Source: Croceivirga sp.
Lineage (GTDB): Bacteria; Bacteroidota; Bacteroidia; Flavobacteriales; Flavobacteriaceae
Reading direction: 5' to 3'
Length of the DNA: 64,000 nt
Assembly: GCA_028281025.1 (NCBI GenBank)
Contig: JANQKR010000017.1
Location: 62,001 to 126,000, forward strand
This document shows, piece after piece, positions 26,124 to 35,596 of the stretch. Made by a program: the position numbers and the translations under genes. Positions within the stretch are counted from its first letter, which is position 1. Every line of letters starts with the position of its first letter. The notes under the pieces are model-generated. The model was not told where the DNA came from, ran no database searches, and saw nothing but the letters and a program-made list of their open reading frames with translations.

Positions 26124-27626
26124 CTAAAATTTTAAGGTGAAGGACAGGATGATATTGGAATTTGTTCGATTGACCAGGGCATTGTTGGTTGCTCCCGTAT
26201 CGAAAAAGAGTTCATTGACGTCCTGCTCCGTTCTGGCATAGGCCAAATCCAATCGGCTGCCTCCAAAATCATAGCCGATCCCAGCGGAAAACCCTTCCAA
26301 ATCCCCAATGACATCGGAATCTTCATACGGACTTTCCTCTATACGATACCCTCCCCGTAGGCTAAGTCGTTCAATTCTGTACTCACCACCAAACCGATAG
26401 GAGTTCACAACGCCCAGTTGACTGGCAATCAGTTGATTTTGATCGGCAAAAACAGGATCGGAGTTGGGCCGCAATTCTGCTTGGGAAAAATCCTGATAGC
26501 CATAGTCGAAGCTGAGCAGTCCGTCCTTACCAAAGACGATTGCTGCACTACCGGTCACTTTTCCAGGCGTTTGAATGCGATAGTCCTCAAAGAGGTTAAC
26601 GATATTGAAATCGATGAAACTAATGTCATCGTCAGCTAAATTGGAATTGATCCGTTGGGCCGTATCGTCCCGTAACCTATACCATGTAGGTGATTGGTAA
26701 CTTCCGCCAATCCGTATACTTTCGTTGAGTTTGGCAATGGCCCCTACACTAAAGGAAAACCCTTCCCCTTCGGTACGTAAAAAGTTATCAAAAGCGGCAA
26801 ATTGAACAGGGGAATCCGCATTGAATCCACTTTCGTCCAATCTGGTCAACCGCTCATACAAAAGCGAGTGAAAATTTACGGAGGCCCCAATATATAAGCT
26901 TTCCTGGTATTGTCCAGAGAAGTTCAAAGTAAATTTACTGTTATGGCCATTGACGGTTTGACTGTAGGTTTGGTTCACGTTATCATACGATGCATTGGAC
27001 AAATACGCAGTTCCACTTTCATCGGCTTCGTCCACGGGGTTTATGATTCCACCAAAATATCCCAGAAACGCTTGTTGATTTCCGAATCCTTGTTCTGCAC
27101 CAACCCTAAGATAGGCTTCCTCCAGAAATTCGTTTTGGTTCAAAAGCAGGTTTCCAAAGGGCACATCTTGGGCGAACTCCAAAAAATAATTGTCTATCCC
27201 TTCCGTTGAGTTTCCTGTAGCAACAAACTCGTTATCGAAGTTTTCGACCAAATCATAATTTATGGCCAGTGCAATTTTCTTCCAGGGTGAATCCGGGGAC
27301 TTAAAGACAAATACCCCGCCAACTTGGTTCAATTGCTGCGAATTCAGTTCGGTATTCACAGTACTGCTTCCATACAGGGCGTCATTGTTCCTGTTGTAGT
27401 TGGAGCCTGTAGCCGTGAATTGGCTATAGTTGAAAACGGACGACCCTGCCGGATTTACATTAAGGGCGGATAGGTCCCCCCCCAACGCTCCGAAGGCTCC
27501 CCCCAACGCTTGAAATCGTGCCGTACCTTGGCCTTCTTGAATGCTGTACCGAAGTACATCATTAATGCCTTGAGCGTTTGCACCTAGGCATACAACTCCC
27601 ATTATGAGTATGGATAATCTTCTCAT
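26124..27626 (-). CDS. OmpP1/FadL family outer-membrane transporter
   Basis: A 500-residue outer-membrane beta barrel. A signal peptide (MRRLSILIMGVVCLGANAQ) precedes GTARFQALGGAFGALGGDLSALNVNPAGSSVF, the classic FadL/OmpP1 N-terminal hatch motif with NPAG. Barrel strands follow, for example KIALAINYDLV, FTLNFSGQYQESLYIGASVNFHS and FSAGIGYDFGGSRLDLAYA, and the protein ends NIILSFTLKF with a C-terminal Phe. Homologues move hydrophobic molecules such as fatty acids or aromatics across the outer membrane; the substrate is unknown. It lies 34 nt downstream of the GW-rich lipoprotein gene, possibly in one transcript. Confidence 0.9.
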   Translation of the reverse strand: MRRLSILIMGVVCLGANAQGINDVLRYSIQEGQGTARFQALGGAFGALGGDLSALNVNPAGSSVFNYSQFTATGSNYNRNNDALYGSSTVNTELNSQQLNQVGGVFVFKSPDSPWKKIALAINYDLVENFDNEFVATGNSTEGIDNYFLEFAQDVPFGNLLLNQNEFLEEAYLRVGAEQGFGNQQAFLGYFGGIINPVDEADESGTAYLSNASYDNVNQTYSQTVNGHNSKFTLNFSGQYQESLYIGASVNFHSLLYERLTRLDESGFNADSPVQFAAFDNFLRTEGEGFSFSVGAIAKLNESIRIGGSYQSPTWYRLRDDTAQRINSNLADDDISFIDFNIVNLFEDYRIQTPGKVTGSAAIVFGKDGLLSFDYGYQDFSQAELRPNSDPVFADQNQLIASQLGVVNSYRFGGEYRIERLSLRGGYRIEESPYEDSDVIGDLEGFSAGIGYDFGGSRLDLAYARTEQDVNELFFDTGATNNALVNRTNSNIILSFTLKF

Positions 27627-27660
27627 CTTGTATTCCTTTAAACGTTAATTGACTTTGGAT

Positions 27661-28974
27661 TTAATTTCTTCGTCCGCCACTTCTTCCTGAGGAAGAACGA
27701 CCTCCTCCTGATGATCGTCCGCCAGAACTGCGGTAACTGCCTCCAGAGCTTCTGTAACTTCCAGAACTCCTTGAGCTACCCGAGCTTCGGTAACTGCCCG
27801 AGCTTCTTGAGCTTCTTGATGGGGAAGAACGGTATCCGCTTCCGGAACTGGAACGGGACGACCGCCCATAACCATAAGTACTGCTCCTTGGAGCCGTTCT
27901 GCTACCTGATTGGTAACCCCTGGCACTTCTTCCGGCACCACTATAGGTCCTTGAACGCCCTGTTGCACTTCCGGAACGGCCGTAGGAATTGCTCCTTGAA
28001 CTTCCACTATATCTGGGATTGCTTCGCGTGATGCCATTGTACCTCGGGGTAGATCGCGTACTTCTACTGGAACGATACCTTTGGTTTCTGGCAATGGCAT
28101 CGGAGCTTACGGACCTTCTTGCGTTGCTATTGCTCCTATAACTTCTGCCCGCAGTACTCCTATTGACGTTGGAACGTGCACTGGTACTTCTCAATCTTGA
28201 GGAATTCAACGTATTTCTTCTATAAATGCCGGAGCTTCCGCGTACGCTATTGCTGGCCAAAGCATTGGTTCTATATCCCCTTCGGGTTCGGTTAAAAGCT
28301 ACGTTTCTATTGTGAAATCCTCGACCGCCAAATCCTCCATAAACAGGGCCTCCCCAGGCCCAACCGGCATTCCATCCCCAACCGGCATTCCATCCCCAGC
28401 CAAAGCCTCCCCAGCCCCAACCGGCGTTCCATGCCCATGGATTGTTCCATCCCCAGCCAAAGCCTCCCCAGCCCCAACCGGCGTTCCACAACCATGGATC
28501 GTTCCATCCCCAGCCAAGGCCTCCCCAGCCCCAACTGTTGTCATATACATTGATGTTTACATTGGTGGGATTGTCCCCCCAACCTGGATTACCATTATAG
28601 TCGTTGTTGGTGGCAAAATAATCTACCTGTGCCCCCACTTGTAAGGAATCACTTTGCACTCCACTATAGTAATCATCTACATCCGTAAAAATTTCAGAGT
28701 CCAAAATTTGCTGATATTCCTCTGCGCGTTGTCCAAAATATTCACCGTAAATATTATTCTCCGTTTCCTCGTTCTGGACGGCCTCTTCATTCTTTTTCTC
28801 AACACTAACTACCCTGTTGCCAGTAGAATAGATACCATCATCGTCATAGTATGATGCTTGTTGGTAAGAACCACAGGATACCAGGGAGAGGAGAAGTGCT
28901 CCCAAGATTATGGGAACATAAAACTTTTTGCGGGGTAGATTGGGATTCATATCTTCAATTTTTTTGTTCAACAT
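27661..28974 (-). CDS. Lipoprotein with Gly/Trp repeats and Arg/Ser-rich tail
   Basis: A 437-residue low-complexity lipoprotein. The signal ends at LVSC (about residue 34); ATG 28950 (MNPNLPRKKF) is an equally likely start eight codons in. Three regions can be seen: an acidic Tyr-rich segment (about 40-140), a Gly/Trp/Asn tandem repeat (about 148-210, 19-residue units around GWGWNNPWAWNAGWGWGGF), and a long basic tail (about 215-437) packed with RSS/SGSYRSS and ending RSGGRRN. No catalytic domain is present. Similar flavobacterial proteins are annotated only as hypothetical or vitellogenin-like. A surface-binding or polyanion-binding role is inference. Confidence 0.8.
   Translation of the reverse strand: MLNKKIEDMNPNLPRKKFYVPIILGALLLSLVSCGSYQQASYYDDDGIYSTGNRVVSVEKKNEEAVQNEETENNIYGEYFGQRAEEYQQILDSEIFTDVDDYYSGVQSDSLQVGAQVDYFATNNDYNGNPGWGDNPTNVNINVYDNSWGWGGLGWGWNDPWLWNAGWGWGGFGWGWNNPWAWNAGWGWGGFGWGWNAGWGWNAGWAWGGPVYGGFGGRGFHNRNVAFNRTRRGYRTNALASNSVRGSSGIYRRNTLNSSRLRSTSARSNVNRSTAGRSYRSNSNARRSVSSDAIARNQRYRSSRSTRSTPRYNGITRSNPRYSGSSRSNSYGRSGSATGRSRTYSGAGRSARGYQSGSRTAPRSSTYGYGRSSRSSSGSGYRSSPSRSSRSSGSYRSSGSSRSSGSYRSSGGSYRSSGGRSSGGGRSSSGRSGGRRN
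28360..28535 (-). repeat. 57-nt coding repeat (Gly/Trp units)
   Basis: Three near-identical 57-nt units, seen on the plus strand as recurring GTTCCATCCCCAGCCAAAGC and CTCCCCAGCCCCAACCGGCG blocks, encode the 19-residue Gly/Trp repeats, with a shorter partial unit at the low-coordinate end. Repetition produces long false frames on both strands. Confidence 0.8.
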
Positions 28975-29046
28975 ACTAAAAAAATGGTAGTTTTACCGTT
29001 TAATTTTTGTTAATCTAGACACAAGTTTTGTGCCAAACTTTATTGG

Positions 29047-30522
29047 ATGGGTAAAAATTTGACGAGTAGGGCGGAAGACTACTCCAAATGGTATAATGAA
29101 TTGGTAGTAAAGGCAGATCTGGCCGAGAACTCCGGCGTTAGGGGATGTATGGTCATTAAACCCTATGGATTTGCCATTTGGGAAAAGATGCAAGCAGGTC
29201 TCGACAAGATGTTCAAGGATACGGGGCATCAAAATGCCTACTTTCCGATTTTTATTCCCAAGTCCTATTTTAGCAAGGAGGCAAGTCATGTGGAAGGGTT
29301 TGCAAAAGAGTGTGCCGTAGTTACCCATTACCGATTGAAGAATTCGGAGGATGGAAGTGGTATCGTAGTGGATGAGAATGCAAAATTGGAAGAGGAATTG
29401 ATTGTAAGGCCTACTTCCGAAACCATTATTTGGGACACCTACAGAAAATGGATCCAGTCCTATCGGGATCTTCCCTTGTTATTGAACCAATGGGCCAATG
29501 TGGTGCGATGGGAAATGCGAACCCGACTTTTTTTAAGAACGGCGGAATTTCTTTGGCAGGAAGGCCATACCGCCCATGCTACGGAAAAGGAAGCTGTGGA
29601 TGAGGCCGAAATGATCATGCATTTATATGCGGATTTTGCGGAGAACCATATGGCGGTTCCCGTAATCAAAGGAACAAAAACAGAAAGCGAACGTTTTGCG
29701 GGAGCGATTGAGACCTATTGTATAGAGGCCTTGATGCAGGACGGTAAAGCACTGCAATCGGGGACCTCGCACTTTTTGGGGCAAAATTTTGCCAAGGCCT
29801 TTGACGTGAAATTTGCCAACAAAGAAGGAAAACAAGATTATGTCTGGGCAACTTCCTGGGGGGTTTCCACCAGATTGATGGGGGCATTGATAATGACCCA
29901 CAGTGATGATAATGGGTTGGTACTCCCTCCAAAATTGGCACCAATCCAAGTAGTTATCATCCCTATCTACAAAGGAGTGGAACAGCTTGAGGCCATATCC
30001 AAAAAAGTGGAACCTTTGGTCGAGGCCCTTAAGGAAAAGGGAATTTCGGTGAAATACGATGATAGGGATACCCATAAGCCCGGATTTAAATTCAATGAGT
30101 ATGAACTTAAGGGCGTTCCAGTGCGTTTGGCCATCGGAAATAGGGATTTGGAGAACGGAACCATTGAAGTCGCCAGAAGGGATACTTTGGAAAAAAAGTC
30201 CGTACCCATCGAAAATATCCTGGATACCGTAACATCCTTATTGGAGGAAATACAGTTGCATATTTTTCAGAAAGCGAAAAGGCACCAGGAAGATCATATC
30301 ACTTTAGTGGATTCCTATGGCGATTTTAAAGAACAACTTGAAGAAAAAGGTGGCTTTTTTGCCGCACATTGGGATGGGACAAGGGAGACCGAGGATAAGA
30401 TAAAGGAAGAGACCAAGGCTACCATTCGTTGTATTCCCATTGATGTTCAAAATGAAGAAGGCCACTGTATGGTCACCGGTAAACCTTCCCCATATCGGGT
30501 ACTTTTTGCAAAGGCCTACTAG
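29047..30522 (+). CDS. proS: Prolyl-tRNA synthetase, archaeal/eukaryotic type
   Basis: A 491-residue class II synthetase that charges tRNA-Pro. It is the short form (ProS type 3): [24 protein letters not shown] at the start, motif 2 within [27 protein letters not shown], motif 3 in [25 protein letters not shown], an anticodon-binding domain (VVIIPIY..., [17 protein letters not shown]) and a C-terminal zinc-type domain ending [11 protein letters not shown]. It lacks the editing insertion of the standard bacterial enzyme. It is transcribed divergently from the GW-rich lipoprotein gene and is followed by the tRNA-Glu pair. Confidence 0.96.
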   Translation: MGKNLTSRAEDYSKWYNELVVKADLAENSGVRGCMVIKPYGFAIWEKMQAGLDKMFKDTGHQNAYFPIFIPKSYFSKEASHVEGFAKECAVVTHYRLKNSEDGSGIVVDENAKLEEELIVRPTSETIIWDTYRKWIQSYRDLPLLLNQWANVVRWEMRTRLFLRTAEFLWQEGHTAHATEKEAVDEAEMIMHLYADFAENHMAVPVIKGTKTESERFAGAIETYCIEALMQDGKALQSGTSHFLGQNFAKAFDVKFANKEGKQDYVWATSWGVSTRLMGALIMTHSDDNGLVLPPKLAPIQVVIIPIYKGVEQLEAISKKVEPLVEALKEKGISVKYDDRDTHKPGFKFNEYELKGVPVRLAIGNRDLENGTIEVARRDTLEKKSVPIENILDTVTSLLEEIQLHIFQKAKRHQEDHITLVDSYGDFKEQLEEKGGFFAAHWDGTRETEDKIKEETKATIRCIPIDVQNEEGHCMVTGKPSPYRVLFAKAY

Positions 30523-30548
30523 CCCCTTCAAAAATTAGGTGGCTACTA

Positions 30549-30578
30549 TTGCAATAGTTAAAAATAGTTGTATTTTTG
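30549..30578 (+). promoter_or_regulatory. Promoter of the tRNA-Glu genes
   Basis: TTG (30549-30551), a 19-nt spacer and a perfect TATTTTTG box (30571-30578), 26 nt before the first tRNA base. Confidence 0.6.
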
Positions 30579-30604
30579 CGTCCGCTATTTAGTGACCTTA
30601 GTAT

Positions 30605-30676
30605 GGCCCGTTCGTCTAGGGGTTAGGACGCCAGGTTTTCATCCTGGTAACAGGGGTTCGATTCCCCTACGGGCTA
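30605..30676 (+). tRNA. tRNA-Glu (TTC), copy 1
   Basis: A 72-nt cloverleaf: acceptor arms GGCCCGT/ACGGGCT, D-arm around TCTAGGGGTTAGGA, anticodon stem CCAGG/CCTGG with the loop TTTTCAT (anticodon TTC), and T-arm AGGGGTTCGATTCCCCT. CCA is not encoded. Confidence 0.97.
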
Positions 30677-30745
30677 CAAATGAAGTGATGGATTAAAAAT
30701 CAAATCGTTTCCATTTGGTTTTTTGATTTGACATTTCAAGGCAAT

Positions 30746-30817
30746 GGCCCGTTCGTCTAGGGGTTAGGACGCCAGGTTTTCATCCTGGTAACAGGGGTTC
30801 GATTCCCCTACGGGCTA
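30746..30817 (+). tRNA. tRNA-Glu (TTC), copy 2
   Basis: Identical in all 72 positions to copy 1 and separated from it by a 69-nt AT-rich spacer that has an inverted AATCAAA/TTTGATT. The two are probably transcribed together from the upstream promoter. Confidence 0.97.
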
Positions 30818-30889
30818 CAAAAATTAAAGAATAATACTGTAAAATCGGATTCATTTTCGATTGTACATTTTCCATTTTAAACTAGAACA

Positions 30890-31141
30890 ATGGCAAATCA
30901 TAAGTCAGCATTAAAAAGAATTAGAAGAAACGAAGCCGTACGTTTGCGCAACCGTTATCAACATAAGACCATGCGTAATGCAGTAAAAAAACTTCGAAAT
31001 GAAGAGGATAAGAAAGCTGCGGAGACCTTGTTGCCGACTGTGGTTGGTATGATTGATAAGTTGGCCAAGAAGAATATTATCCATGCCAATAAAGCGGCAA
31101 ACCTAAAGAGCAAGTTGATGAGCAAAGTTGCTGCGATGTAA
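30890..31141 (+). CDS. rpsT: 30S ribosomal protein S20
   Basis: An 83-residue, strongly basic protein that binds 16S rRNA in the small subunit. It starts [22 protein letters not shown], the standard S20 opening, and continues RNAVKKLR, then ends [21 protein letters not shown], which is the conserved S20 C-terminal helix. A strong terminator follows. It is preceded by the tRNA pair and likely has its own promoter, which cannot be placed with certainty. Confidence 0.97.
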   Translation: MANHKSALKRIRRNEAVRLRNRYQHKTMRNAVKKLRNEEDKKAAETLLPTVVGMIDKLAKKNIIHANKAANLKSKLMSKVAAM

Positions 31142-31167
31142 CTTTTTGGATTTGAACAGAGAACAAT

Positions 31168-31201
31168 AAAAGCCCTTCCATTTGGAAGGGCTTTTATTTT
31201 T
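31168..31201. terminator. Terminator between rpsT and LruC gene
   Basis: Perfect stem AAAAGCCCTTCC/GGAAGGGCTTTT with a four-nt loop and T-rich downstream side; symmetrical enough to serve also the convergent minus-strand gene. Confidence 0.85.
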
Positions 31202-31221
31202 AGGGGACTCCAGACTTCATG

Positions 31222-33318
31222 TCATTGTATGTTTCCCTCGTTTCGATATCCGGCATTATCTTTATACCAATCCGTAAACACTGCCCCTCCAGAAGTGGCC
31301 CATTGATTAAAAAAATTATAAGCCTGATTTACGGGTATTTTTTCCTTGGGAACCCTAAATTCATGCACAATGTTTATCGCCCACGGAAGACGTGAATCGG
31401 TCTGGTAATTGCCATCGGGATCTTGATTCACCCCTTCGGTATCCACCGTATTGACCCCTAAACTTGTCCTTAATCTATTGGGTAGATGAATTTCCCTACC
31501 CCGATCCCTATCAACGATCAAAAAGGAGTTGAACGGAGCGATACCCAATTGGGCGATACTCAATGGCGTGGTAAATCTTACAATTACTTGCGTGGGAATG
31601 TTCAACATGGTCTCGTTGTTATCGTATAGGATTACGACGGCCCTGTTTTGATCCTGCTCAACCCCGTTGGGGGCTACATTGATATAACCTTCGGTAAGAA
31701 CGGTTCCTGTAACGGATTCAACCTGGCTTGGGGCTATGCTTTCAAATTCAATTCCAAAGGCGTTGGTCAATCCGGCACCATCTGAAGTTACCTCAAAATT
31801 GATTTCCAGTTCCACAACCTCGTTCAAGGAATTCATAATGGCTACAAAACGGTAATTTATGGCGGCATCATTAAAATCATAATCCCCCATAAAGGGCCAC
31901 AGATCTTCAAAGGCTACGGTTCCCCAACCATATTTACTGGGGGTAAATTGCTCAAATGCCTTTTCTGCATCTTCAGGATATTCGTCATTGCTATCGCTAA
32001 TTCCATCACCATCAGTGTCAGGATCCTCCATCTCTTCATCGGTAAAGGTAAGGGTGGTCAAATCATTGATTGTTCGGCCAAAGTTAATTCCAGACGTTGA
32101 GTTGGGGCCATAGATGTATTCCCACCCTCCGGTAACGGTATCCATAATGATCAGATCGGAACTGCCACCATTGCTCGCCAGCCACAGTTCATTGTTTGAG
32201 TCAAACGTCATGGAGGTGGGGGTAAAAGGGAGGTTGTCCGCACTGATCCGTGTGGCTTGATACACGTTATTGTCATCTAAATCCAATCGATATAACCCGC
32301 CAAAACTGCTAAGGAATAAAGTTCCATCCTCCGCAAAGGCCAGATCACCACCGTTGGTAACATCCAGGTTGTTGATTTTCCAAGTGGAAAGCACCGATCC
32401 ATTTGAGGGGTCTATAGTATAGATTTTGGCATTGTTTCCAGAAAAGTACAATAGGCCATCCTCTTCCCTATAATCCAATCTCGGGCCTCCCATACCTACA
32501 TTTCCAACGGTCGTCCAGCTATCATTGACGATATCATAGCGCATCAAAGGATAAGGCCGGCTTCTACCTATGGAATATAAATAAAGATTGGTTTGGTCGA
32601 TGGCGGCCGTCCAACTCCCCTGTGGCATGGCCGCAAGGTTGGTAAGATTGCCAGTTAAAGGGTTGACCGTAAATAGTTGACCTGAACCGTTTACACAAAA
32701 CAATGAGTCAATTTGAACCCCTCTTTGGGCCAATCTGCCCAATGCATATTTCGATTTAAACCGTGAAACCTCGGCCTGTCTCGATTTTCCGGACATATCC
32801 GAATGGTTGTAGGTTGCCGTGCCGTTGACAATATCAACAATTTTCGAACTAAAGGCATTCCCTTCTTTTCTACGGATATAGATTTTGGAAAAATAGGAAG
32901 GTGTGGTTACCACATTTTCCAAAACACCATTAACGGGTCTTCCCGTGAACAAGACCTGATTGTACTCATCAGATTCAAAAGTGGTCTCGTTGTCCTGTTC
33001 ACCTGCATCGTTGACCACAGTGATGTCCTGAATTTCAAATTGGACGTCATTGTATGCATAAACGGTGTAGATGGCATCGGGAGCCATATCATTTATGGTT
33101 ACGGCCACTGTCTCGGAGGTTTCGAACTCAAAGTCTTCGGGTATCACCAAATTGGTAATTGCCGATCCATCGGATACTTCTTCCTGTTGATTTTCCTCTT
33201 CCTGTGACCCTTCTTCAATTACTTCATCCAAACTATCCTTTACGCAGGAGCTTAGGTTAAAGGCAAAAAAAAGGAGAAGGAGTGCTTTAGTTGGTAAAAA
33301 TAGATGCTTCATAACCAT
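31222..33318 (-). CDS. LruC domain-containing lipoprotein 1
   Basis: A 698-residue cell-envelope protein. The signal ends at a lipobox, LSSC (about residue 25), followed by a Glu-rich linker. Residues about 190-420 look like a six-bladed propeller (SLFCVNGSGQLFTVNP, LYFSGNNAKIYTIDPSNGSV, LFLSSFGGLYRLDLDDNN). A calcium-type DPDTDGDGISDSNDEYPED precedes the LruC domain (about 455-698): FEDLWPFMGDYDFNDAAINY, and the end PWAINIVHEFRVPKEK. LruC proteins are common but uncharacterised. The start is ATG 33318 or ATG 33312. A conserved 66-bp element shared with the next LruC gene lies about 125 nt upstream. Confidence 0.85.
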   Translation of the reverse strand: MVMKHLFLPTKALLLLFFAFNLSSCVKDSLDEVIEEGSQEEENQQEEVSDGSAITNLVIPEDFEFETSETVAVTINDMAPDAIYTVYAYNDVQFEIQDITVVNDAGEQDNETTFESDEYNQVLFTGRPVNGVLENVVTTPSYFSKIYIRRKEGNAFSSKIVDIVNGTATYNHSDMSGKSRQAEVSRFKSKYALGRLAQRGVQIDSLFCVNGSGQLFTVNPLTGNLTNLAAMPQGSWTAAIDQTNLYLYSIGRSRPYPLMRYDIVNDSWTTVGNVGMGGPRLDYREEDGLLYFSGNNAKIYTIDPSNGSVLSTWKINNLDVTNGGDLAFAEDGTLFLSSFGGLYRLDLDDNNVYQATRISADNLPFTPTSMTFDSNNELWLASNGGSSDLIIMDTVTGGWEYIYGPNSTSGINFGRTINDLTTLTFTDEEMEDPDTDGDGISDSNDEYPEDAEKAFEQFTPSKYGWGTVAFEDLWPFMGDYDFNDAAINYRFVAIMNSLNEVVELEINFEVTSDGAGLTNAFGIEFESIAPSQVESVTGTVLTEGYINVAPNGVEQDQNRAVVILYDNNETMLNIPTQVIVRFTTPLSIAQLGIAPFNSFLIVDRDRGREIHLPNRLRTSLGVNTVDTEGVNQDPDGNYQTDSRLPWAINIVHEFRVPKEKIPVNQAYNFFNQWATSGGAVFTDWYKDNAGYRNEGNIQ

Positions 33319-33649
33319 AATTTCTTCAAAGATTCAAACTTTAAGGCGCCGTTCGGATTAAGTTTATTTGGGACTTAAAAAGCTGTCGATGAATGGCAAC
33401 TTTCTAAGGACTAGGGCGCCGAATCTTTTTTATTTCATAAAATGAACGAAAAATCTTACAAAAACATTAAAAAACCCGATGAACGGGGCGACAATGTTGT
33501 GAAATCCGGGAAAGAGTGGATGAACGGCCCTTTTGTATGGCATAGATCAAATAGGTACTTTCCATACCTCGCCTCTTTGTTTTGGTTATTCGGTAACTCC
33601 TATCCCTTTACTGCGTCGGTTTAATGGCAGGAGTTGGGTTCAGTGATTT
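33319..33649. other. 331-bp intergenic region between the two LruC genes
   Basis: Contains one copy of the 66-bp LruC-upstream element (33442-33507), two direct GGCGCCG sites (near 33343 and 33412), and an inverted repeat AACTCCT/AGGAGTT (33595-33601 and 33629-33635) close to the end of LruC gene 2. The 60-codon plus-strand frame that begins in the element is not supported as a gene. Confidence 0.5.
33442..33507 (-). repeat. Conserved element upstream of LruC gene 1
   Basis: Matches the element at 35597-35662 without gaps, 54 of 66 bases identical by direct count. In the gene orientation it contains CCGTTCATCGG followed by TTTTTT and ends TTTTTCGTTCAT. Differences fall in clusters and at all codon positions, which argues against a conserved peptide. 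Confidence 0.8.
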
Positions 33650-35575
33650 TTAATCCAATTTCAACTTAGTATTGTCCCTATACCCTTGTATGTCCTTATA
33701 CCAGTCCCTTCGGTTCTTTCCCCCGGAAATGGCCCATTCCCTAAAGAACAGATATCCTCTATCAATGGATTCCTTCTCTTTAAGGACAGGAAACGCTTCG
33801 GCTATGTTAATGGCCCACGGGAGTCCTTCGGAAGTTGCGTAATTCCCATTGGGATCAACATTGTTACCCGCAACGGATGGGGTATTGTTTCCTAACGCTG
33901 TTGGGCTTTCACCGGCCAAATGGATCTCTATTTCCCGTTCCCCATCAACTACCAGAAAGGGATTAAATGGACCATTGCCCAATTGTCCTTCCGGAATGGG
34001 ATTCGTAAAACGTACAATTACCTTACCGTTTTGGCCCACTATGGCACTGTGGTCATCAAATAAGGGAATTACGGCATTGGGTTGCCCACCTTCGGTACCA
34101 TTCCCGGACAACGTAAAAACATTGTTGGACAGTGTCTGCCCGGTAACGGAGGTAATATTGGTAGGGGAAATGCCTGGAAGCTCAAACGCAAAGGCATTTG
34201 TAAAACTTGCACCATCCGAGGTAACGGTGTAATCAAATTCCATGGAAACGGCCTCGTTATTGGCATTTAAGGTCGTTTTGATGGAATAATCCAATGCAGT
34301 ATCATTAAAATCGTAGTCCCCAAGAAATGGCCAAAGATCTTCAAAGGCTATGGTGGCCTGGGTCGTCTCGGTAGGGTAAAAAACATCAAAAGCCCGGCTA
34401 GGGTCTTCCGGGTAAACATCAACCGTATTTTCCGCACCATCGCCATCATTGTCGTTACAGGTGGGGACCTCGGTAAACGTAAACCAATTCGAATCATTTT
34501 GACCATTGCTATTGGGGTCGTCTATGCGTCTCCAGACGATTTGGTCAAAGGTTGCTGAATTTGCTGTGATCAGGACCGTACCATAGCCATCGCGAAAGTA
34601 TTTCGATTTCGATCGAGGATTGGAATCCCTTAGGACTCGTGACGCATTTTCATATAAAAATTCAGATCCACCGGATAACAGTTGTTCAGAATGTTGCGTA
34701 CCCACAAATTGGTACATGGAATTATCCACGCTCCGCAGGTGAAGTAGGATGTTTTGGACGGGTTGATCAAAGGTCATCACGAATTCCACATAACCATCGG
34801 CATCATTGTTGGTGTCTATTCTAGAACTTATCCAATAGGCAAAATCATTTACGGTATATATTGGGGTAGAGAGGCCCGCAATTCCAATAAAAAACGAGTT
34901 TTTTAACTCAACACCATTAACGGACGTTGCCTCAATAGCTGCGTTTACCCCTTGGTTGGGGAAATTAATGTCAAATAGGGTGCGTACCGCTCCGTTGGTA
35001 CTGATGCTGGTATTGAACAGATCTACAGGTAGCCGTTGGCCGTACACATTGGTGCAATCCAAATTTTTTGCGGTCCCCTGGGTTGGGAATGTTACGGTTT
35101 GTTTGGATGCGGATCGGGCATAGCTAAAGTTGATACCTGCATCCGTTACCGGTTCTACAAAGGATTCCACAGCCGTATTGGATTTGCGTACGAGCAATAC
35201 ACTGTCCACATACGATGGGATGGAAATTTGCTCCCTAATGGTTCCATTGCTTGTTTTTCGCTCAAAGAGACGATGGGGGAGGGGACCTGGAATACTGTCC
35301 AATGATGAAGTAAGTTCGGTGCTTTTGGCATAAAGCTCGTAAATTATTCTTTCGGCCGAATCCGTAATCGTGACATTGATTTTGTTTTCCGTTTTAAACC
35401 TAAAATCCGCAGGAAATTTCAGTTCGGCCAATACTGCACCCGTATCGATAATGGAATCCAACGGTTCTTCGTCCAATGAGTTTAGGAAATCCTCATATTT
35501 TTGCTTTAAGCAGGAACTAAAGGAAAGGCATATAATAATCAAAAGCACTAAATGGAAAGCCTGCTTTTTGCGCAT
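33650..35575 (-). CDS. LruC domain-containing lipoprotein 2
   Basis: A 641-residue paralogue of the preceding LruC protein. MRKKQAFHLVLLIIICLSFSSC is a lipoprotein signal; ATG 35575 is preferred over a TTG two codons upstream. The middle holds a beta-sandwich-like stretch rather than the propeller seen in its neighbour. The shared C-terminal part includes NDNDGDGAENTVDVYPEDPSRAF, IAFEDLWPFLGDYDFNDTALDY, VTSDGASFTNAFAFEL and GLPWAINIAEAFPVLKEKESI. It lies 331 nt from LruC gene 1 on the same strand, with its own upstream copy of the conserved element, suggesting parallel regulation of two alternative envelope proteins. Confidence 0.85.
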   Translation of the reverse strand: MRKKQAFHLVLLIIICLSFSSCLKQKYEDFLNSLDEEPLDSIIDTGAVLAELKFPADFRFKTENKINVTITDSAERIIYELYAKSTELTSSLDSIPGPLPHRLFERKTSNGTIREQISIPSYVDSVLLVRKSNTAVESFVEPVTDAGINFSYARSASKQTVTFPTQGTAKNLDCTNVYGQRLPVDLFNTSISTNGAVRTLFDINFPNQGVNAAIEATSVNGVELKNSFFIGIAGLSTPIYTVNDFAYWISSRIDTNNDADGYVEFVMTFDQPVQNILLHLRSVDNSMYQFVGTQHSEQLLSGGSEFLYENASRVLRDSNPRSKSKYFRDGYGTVLITANSATFDQIVWRRIDDPNSNGQNDSNWFTFTEVPTCNDNDGDGAENTVDVYPEDPSRAFDVFYPTETTQATIAFEDLWPFLGDYDFNDTALDYSIKTTLNANNEAVSMEFDYTVTSDGASFTNAFAFELPGISPTNITSVTGQTLSNNVFTLSGNGTEGGQPNAVIPLFDDHSAIVGQNGKVIVRFTNPIPEGQLGNGPFNPFLVVDGEREIEIHLAGESPTALGNNTPSVAGNNVDPNGNYATSEGLPWAINIAEAFPVLKEKESIDRGYLFFREWAISGGKNRRDWYKDIQGYRDNTKLKLD

Positions 35576-35596
35576 GGTCAAGAGTCTTCATACAAA

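Noticed and set aside
27645-28100. 151-codon minus-strand frame rich in Val/Pro/Gln repeats
   Set aside because: It lies in another frame of the Arg/Ser-rich tail of the lipoprotein gene; its repeats only mirror the low-complexity DNA.
28299-28550. Minus-strand frames with GAGEALAGDG-like repeats
   Set aside because: Alternative-frame reading of the 57-nt coding repeat; the Gly/Trp frame continues a complete lipoprotein gene.
30605-30817. tRNA-Glu pair as an integration site of a mobile element
   Set aside because: The two tRNA copies are complete and close together, the spacer is 69 nt, and no integrase or attachment-type partial copy is visible.
33442-33624. 60-codon plus-strand frame, with a similar beginning at 35597
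   Set aside because: Similarity ends after 22 codons and base changes do not favour silent positions, so a regulatory element is a better explanation than a small protein family.
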